Source of the DNA: Gnetum montanum
Lineage: Eukaryota > Streptophyta > Gnetopsida > Gnetales > Gnetaceae
Length of the DNA stretch: 20,495 bases
Direction of reading: 5' to 3'
Assembly: GCA_015680685.1 (NCBI GenBank)
Contig: MNCI01022627.1
Span: forward strand, 2,725-23,219
Shown: piece by piece, positions 17,293-20,495 of the stretch
Numbering within the stretch: position 1 is the stretch's first letter
How the letters are laid out: each line of letters opens with the position of its first letter
Program-made: the position numbers and the translations under genes
Notes under the pieces: model-generated
The model's input: the letters and a program-made list of their open reading frames with translations, nothing else
Told to the model about the DNA's origin: nothing
Databases searched by the model: none

Positions 17293-17424
17293 TGGAGTGG
17301 TGGTGACTTGATGAACACATTCTTGTTGCTTCATGAGGATGGGTTGGTCAAATGTATTGATGCAAGGTCACTAGATGTGGTTGGTGAGTCTGGACTTGGG
17401 ATGAATTTTATTCAATCACCTTAA
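17293..17424 (+). pseudogene. second frame remnant in the outer 3' region
   Basis: A 43-residue frame reads WSGGDLMNTFLLLHEDGLV, then KCIDARSLDVVG, and stops at 17422. The inner copy, after indels, reads KCVDAESLDMVG at the matching place (minus strand, near 6480). Several of the differences are silent or conservative, but the stretch is short. Function unknown. Confidence 0.3.
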
Positions 17425-17617
17425 GCACATAATACATGAGGAACTTTACATAACCTTGCATTTGTGATTCCATTCCATTTCCTCCTCCCCTTCCATATTT
17501 CTTTCCATATTTCACCTCATTGTTAGTTTTATGAATAGTCTATGTCTTGGTTGATGCATTGTTAGTCTTTGATAAACTCTTGTGGGTAAGTTCTTAACCT
17601 TTATTTCCATATGTCAT

Positions 17618-17705
17618 TCCAAGAGCCTATGGACTCTTTGGTTTGTGAGTTTGTTAGGGCATAAAAAGCATGAGCCTACTTTGGGGAGGACCCACTGGCA
17701 TTCCT
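17618..17705 (+). other. conserved block of the 3' region (outer copy)
   Basis: It shares AGAGCCTATGGACTCTTTG and GCATGAGCCTACTTTGGGG with inner 6138-6226, with very few indels. No frame is kept in both copies. Confidence 0.6.
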
Positions 17706-18041
17706 TTTTGATGTAATTGTAAAGTTCTTTCCCTTAAACATTCTTTGCAATCAACCATTTCTTGTTTCATCCCCATCCATGACATCCATCTTATTAGCTT
17801 CACCATTGTTATTTCCCTCATCTTCATTGTTCCTTCAATTTTTCCACCCTATCACTACCGGAGGTTTACTCTTAATTGTGGGGACCTTGTCACAAATTTT
17901 TCCATTCGATCACCTATCTCACCCCTACACCTTTGGTAGTTATCAATTAAAACCCTCTAACCCAGTATCTGCCATACCCACAACCCAGCCAATGCACTTA
18001 TATTGAGGCAAGGTATCAACTACATTATGTCTTATCTATCC

Positions 18042-18080
18042 TTGCTAATTCATGACTGTGTTGTATGTGTAGATGGCGAT
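18042..18080 (+). other. 3' splice-site-like sequence in the outer 3' region
   Basis: TTGCTAATT, a good plant branch-point word, stands about 25 bases before TTGTATGTGTAG and ATGGCGAT. The inner copy has the same order. Use as a splice site is not shown. Confidence 0.35.
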
Positions 18081-18442
18081 TACATGAACAATGGACTAGG
18101 ATAGGAGGAACCACTCGAGATGGACTAGAGCTGGAGCGTTTACACAAGGAACAAATTTGGTCATGTGGCTATGGATGAACAATAGAGTGCACATTTTTAA
18201 CATCAACAACAATGTGCCTCATTTTCTTTTCTCTCTCTCTTTCTCTTCAAGCTATCGGATGAGAGTCTAGATGTTATCTATGTACAGTGTTCACCACAAA
18301 GGGCATGAACACCAATGTTGTAATATGTTTGTCGTTCCGTTCACCGGGTACTTTGTGTCTATTATTTCCTATCGTTGTTAGTTCTCATTTAGTCAATAAT
18401 CCCATACCTTCCCAATATTTTGTAAGGAACTCAAGGATGAGT

Positions 18443-18463
18443 TTTCATTAATTCATGGAGGTA
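18443..18463 (+). other. polypurine tract of the outer element
   Basis: TTTTCATTAATTCATGGAGGTA runs up to the LTR start at 18464. It aligns with the inner tract but is more decayed (GGAGG for GGGGG). Confidence 0.75.
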
Positions 18464-18473
18464 TGAAGAGCCA

Positions 18474-18557
18474 CGATATCGAGGCTACGATATCCTATCC
18501 ATGATATCAAGTACGCGATATTGAAGCCTTCCAAGCGATATCGAACATCCAATATCA
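18474..18557 (+). promoter_or_regulatory. GATATC-type cluster in U3 (3' LTR, outer)
   Basis: Six words occur in 84 bases: CGATATCG at 18474 and 18536, CGATATC at 18488, TGATATC at 18502, CGATATTG at 18516 and AATATCA at 18551. They lie just upstream of the TATA box. Confidence 0.6.
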
Positions 18558-18574
18558 TGGCCTGTCTTGTCGCA

Positions 18575-18583
18575 TATAAATAA
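18575..18583 (+). promoter_or_regulatory. TATA box of the outer 3' LTR
   Basis: TATAAATAA, aligned with the box at 2226-2234. If active it would read out into the flanking sequence. Confidence 0.7.
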
Positions 18584-19312
18584 GAGGCAGGAACACTTGG
18601 TTTGGCAATAGTTGGTTAATTAGTCTTAGTCCCTTACCCAAACTCTTACCTTTTCTCCTTCTCAGAGTTAGAATTATTTCTGAGCACCTGCAATAGGATT
18701 CATAAAGTGAACGAATCTTTATTCGAGCATTATGTACCTAAGCACACCTTGTGGCTACAAATAAAAATGAACTTTGTGATAAACCTTGTAGTATTTAGAA
18801 TCACTTATTTAATGTTATTTATAGTTATTTAATGCTTTCCTTAGTTAATTAATGTTCTCTCTCTCTCTCCTTGTTAACTCCCCCAAGTAAGCAGACTCAG
18901 TATGACCACTTCGAGCATGTGTAGAACACTTGGTAACCTAGTAATGATTAGCATTTGGTAATCCCAATAGTGTTGCACTAGTTTAGGATGTGGACAACAA
19001 GTGAGAATGAATGCTAGTGTTAGGACTAGTTAGAGCATAGTCAATTAGTTAAATTAAATTGATTACTGAATTAGTTCACTTCTCCCTTTATAGCACCAGG
19101 ACATAAAACATAAAAATATATAAAAATCATATACCTCAAGTTTACTTAACCATACAATCACACTATATGAGTAAGCTTGGGAAGACACCGATTGCCTAAC
19201 CCATCTGGGTTTTATAAATATGCATAAGCACTTAGTCCTTGGAATTCAACCGGATCATGCATGTACGATCATATTCGTATGGTTGAGCATAGGGATACCT
19301 CACCACTCATCA

Positions 19313-19317
19313 AGCTA
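19313..19317. repeat. target site duplication AGCTA, right copy (outer element)
   Basis: Exact repeat of 2110-2114, directly after the CA end of the 3' LTR. Confidence 0.9.
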
Positions 19318-19332
19318 TAATCACAATCATGC

Positions 19333-19341
19333 ATTTATATA
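19333..19341 (-). promoter_or_regulatory. TATA-like box of the copy B LTR
   Basis: The minus strand reads TATATAAAT. It points toward the PBS and gag at 1749 and below, and is now cut off from them by the 17-kb insertion. Confidence 0.45.
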
Positions 19342-19578
19342 ATGTGCTCTCATGGCATCTCTTGCCTATCTCTTCTCATCTCATGATCATACAAAACATA
19401 AAATAATAATATTTATGTGAAAACCAAGATAAGAAACCTAGGAAACCTTTGTCAAGCTCATCTAGAATATTCTTGGTTGTTTCTATATTTTTCTCCTATT
19501 ATTTGGTTGTTTTCCAGATTGGAACAACAAATTCAAAAGTTTTCCTGACCATATGGATCATCTCTAGCTATCCTAGGA

Positions 19579-19741
19579 TGTCTCCTATAAAAATCCAAGA
19601 CTTAAGAGACACATATCTATTAGGTGGGAGACATCTTCCTGAAAGTTGAGATGTCTCCTCAAGAGTTGAGATGTCTCACTTATGCTATCCCCAATTTGGG
19701 GAAGACATCTCTCCAAATACATTTCTTAGTAGAATGAGACA
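19579..19741 (-). promoter_or_regulatory. cluster of TGTCTC/GAGACA hexamers
   Basis: Six exact hexamers occur within 163 bases: TGTCTC at 19579, 19652 and 19672 and GAGACA at 19606, 19628 and 19736. Several imperfect ones follow (AAGACATCTC near 19703). TGTCTC is the classical auxin response element bound by ARF factors. The cluster lies about 240-400 bases upstream of the minus-strand TATA-like box. Confidence 0.55.
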
Positions 19742-19855
19742 TCTCCTTTGCAATCATAACATCTCCTTGATCCCCAATACATCTTTCTAGAGCCTAAAAC
19801 CTACAAAACCCATCTATAGAGTAAAGAAAAGGGAGTCAAAAAAGGTGTCCCTACA

Positions 19856-20495
19856 CCAATGAAGTTCAACTTGAACAACAAAATTCTACTCATAGCTACA
19901 GAGGATATGGATGTAGATGAGGCCGAGATATTGCAAACTATGTTCATAATGACTTCTATCATTATTAGTATTTATACAAATAACTTTTTGAAATGATGAA
20001 AATATTCTATTAATTCAACGTTAAAATTTATTTTCTAGAGTATAATGAACATGGGCATGGCCATGGATATGGGTATGATCAAAGTGGCAAATTTGGTAGT
20101 AAGCATTAGTTAGTTGATAACTTGATTGTTCTAGCTCAGGATCATGTTTTTTCTAGTGGTGATATTGTACAAGGTGTTCCTCTTGAAGAAGGCAATGATC
20201 CTTAAAGGAGAAGTGCACATGGATGTGATGTGTACATGGCTGAATTTTTAGATGTGGATGAGGTTATGGTTCTAGATTAGAAACTGATCAAATAGAACAT
20301 GTTACTATTTCATAGGATGAAATAGATATTCACATAGAATGAGAATGTAAACTAGCTTGCAATAGAAAGTGACATCAAAGAGAGTGAGATAGAGAAGATC
20401 TTAAGACAAAAGTTCTAAACAGAATCACAAGATAATATGAGCTTAAGCACAGAAAAGATCACATATGCAACAAGAAAAAAAATCCTAGTATAATT
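19856..20495 (+). other. unassigned right flank, possibly a decayed Copia gag piece
   Basis: A short plus frame reads NEVQLEQQNSTHSYRGYG near 19858-19914. A second, near 20040-20095, reads YNEHGHGHGYGYDQSGK. Gln-rich then Gly/His/Tyr-rich stretches occur before the zinc knuckle of some Copia gags, but no knuckle is seen. The rest, to the window end, has scattered stops and nothing that I recognise. Confidence 0.25.

Larger units (their letters stand above)
16579..18442 (+). other. long 3' region of the outer element, no intact gene
   Basis: About 1.9 kb between integrase and the polypurine tract align with inner 5391-7383 on the other strand. It starts with a T-rich short repeat (16609-16680) and holds two decayed frame remnants (16934-17074 and 17293-17424), the conserved block 17618-17705, a weak tract-like word near 17870 and a splice-acceptor-like site at 18042-18080. 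Plus-strand frames at 17745-17939 and 17779-18006 are not conserved in the inner copy. The matching pair of regions shows this is an old part of the family and not a recent capture. Confidence 0.7.
2115..19312 (+). mobile_element. outer OTA-clade (Athila-like) Ty3/gypsy retrotransposon, full length but dead, split by a nested element
   Basis: The element has two LTRs (2115-2948 and 18464-19312), a tRNA-Asp-type PBS, gag, protease, RT, RNase H, integrase, a long 3' region and a polypurine tract, in plus orientation. Without the nested insertion at 4196-11956 it is about 9.4 kb. The order protease-RT-RNase H-integrase defines Ty3/gypsy. The Athila-like placement rests on the Asp-type PBS, the DLGS protease active site, the gag zinc knuckle spacing, the lack of a chromodomain and a long region after integrase. 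Many stops, frameshifts and lost catalytic residues show it cannot be autonomous. The LTRs differ at roughly a tenth of sites by eye, so the insertion is old. The Tat branch of the same clade is the main alternative. Confidence 0.9.
18464..19312 (+). repeat. 3' LTR of the outer element
   Basis: The 849-bp LTR starts TGAAGAG and ends CACTCATCA. In about 310 bp around the TATA box I count roughly 35 differences from the 5' LTR. It is followed at once by the target duplication AGCTA. Confidence 0.9.
19318..19855 (-). repeat. right part of the LTR of copy B (U3 side)
   Basis: This is the continuation of 1774-2114 once the outer element is removed. It has a minus-strand TATA-like box and a cluster of TGTCTC hexamers, as expected for U3. 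A possible LTR start on the minus strand is TGTAGGGACACC (19855 downward), which would give a total LTR of about 880 bp. That boundary is a guess, because no second intact LTR of this family is in the window. Confidence 0.45.

Noticed and set aside
1-20495. tRNA, rRNA or intact host genes
   Set aside because: No cloverleaf with box A/B spacing, rRNA-like stretch or multi-exon coding pattern was noticed on reading. The tRNA-like words are primer-binding sites. A search with tRNAscan-SE would be decisive.

Overview
The window looks like intergenic heterochromatin from a seed plant with a large, repeat-rich genome. It is AT-rich and has no intact host gene. Almost every base that can be explained belongs to old, decayed LTR retrotransposons with plant primer-binding sites (tRNA-Asp and initiator tRNA-Met). 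The species cannot be named from the sequence. A run of four N at 15171-15174 shows this is a draft assembly.

The main structure is a nest of insertions, readable to the base. The oldest recognisable layer is a minus-strand Ty3/gypsy-type element (copy B) with an initiator-Met PBS near 1749-1769 and an LTR starting at 1774. A full-length OTA-clade (Athila-like) element on the plus strand, 2115-19312, landed inside that LTR and is flanked by a perfect 5-bp duplication, AGCTA. Its own length is about 9.4 kb: 5' LTR 2115-2948, tRNA-Asp PBS, gag, protease, RT, RNase H, integrase, a long 3' region, polypurine tract and 3' LTR 18464-19312. Its gag is split at 4195/11957 by a related element on the minus strand, 4196-11956 (7,761 bp), flanked by a decayed duplication (GACAA/GATAG). 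Hand counts of LTR differences (about 11% outer, about 9% inner) agree with this order.

The inner element keeps gag and protease but has lost RT, RNase H and nearly all of integrase through one deletion of about 2.65 kb. The longest open frame in the window (193 codons) runs across that deletion. The outer element has the whole pol order but is dead: it has many stops, and the acidic catalytic residues of RT, RNase H and integrase are changed Asp to Asn or Glu to Lys, several in CG or CHG contexts.

The two Athila-like elements belong to different LTR subfamilies. They share the U3 start, TATA region and U5 end, but the inner LTRs carry an alternating 104/76-bp repeat array that the outer ones lack. 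All four LTRs carry clustered GATATC-type palindromes just upstream of TATAAATAA. A separate element LTR at the right edge carries a dense cluster of auxin-response-type TGTCTC hexamers. Both Athila-like elements share a roughly 2-kb 3' region with polypurine-tract-like repeats and remnants of a reading frame with a hydrophobic segment.

The left edge (1-2114) holds two related gag heads with LTR ends, separated by about 690 unassigned bases. The right edge (19856-20495) is unassigned decayed sequence, possibly a Copia gag remnant.
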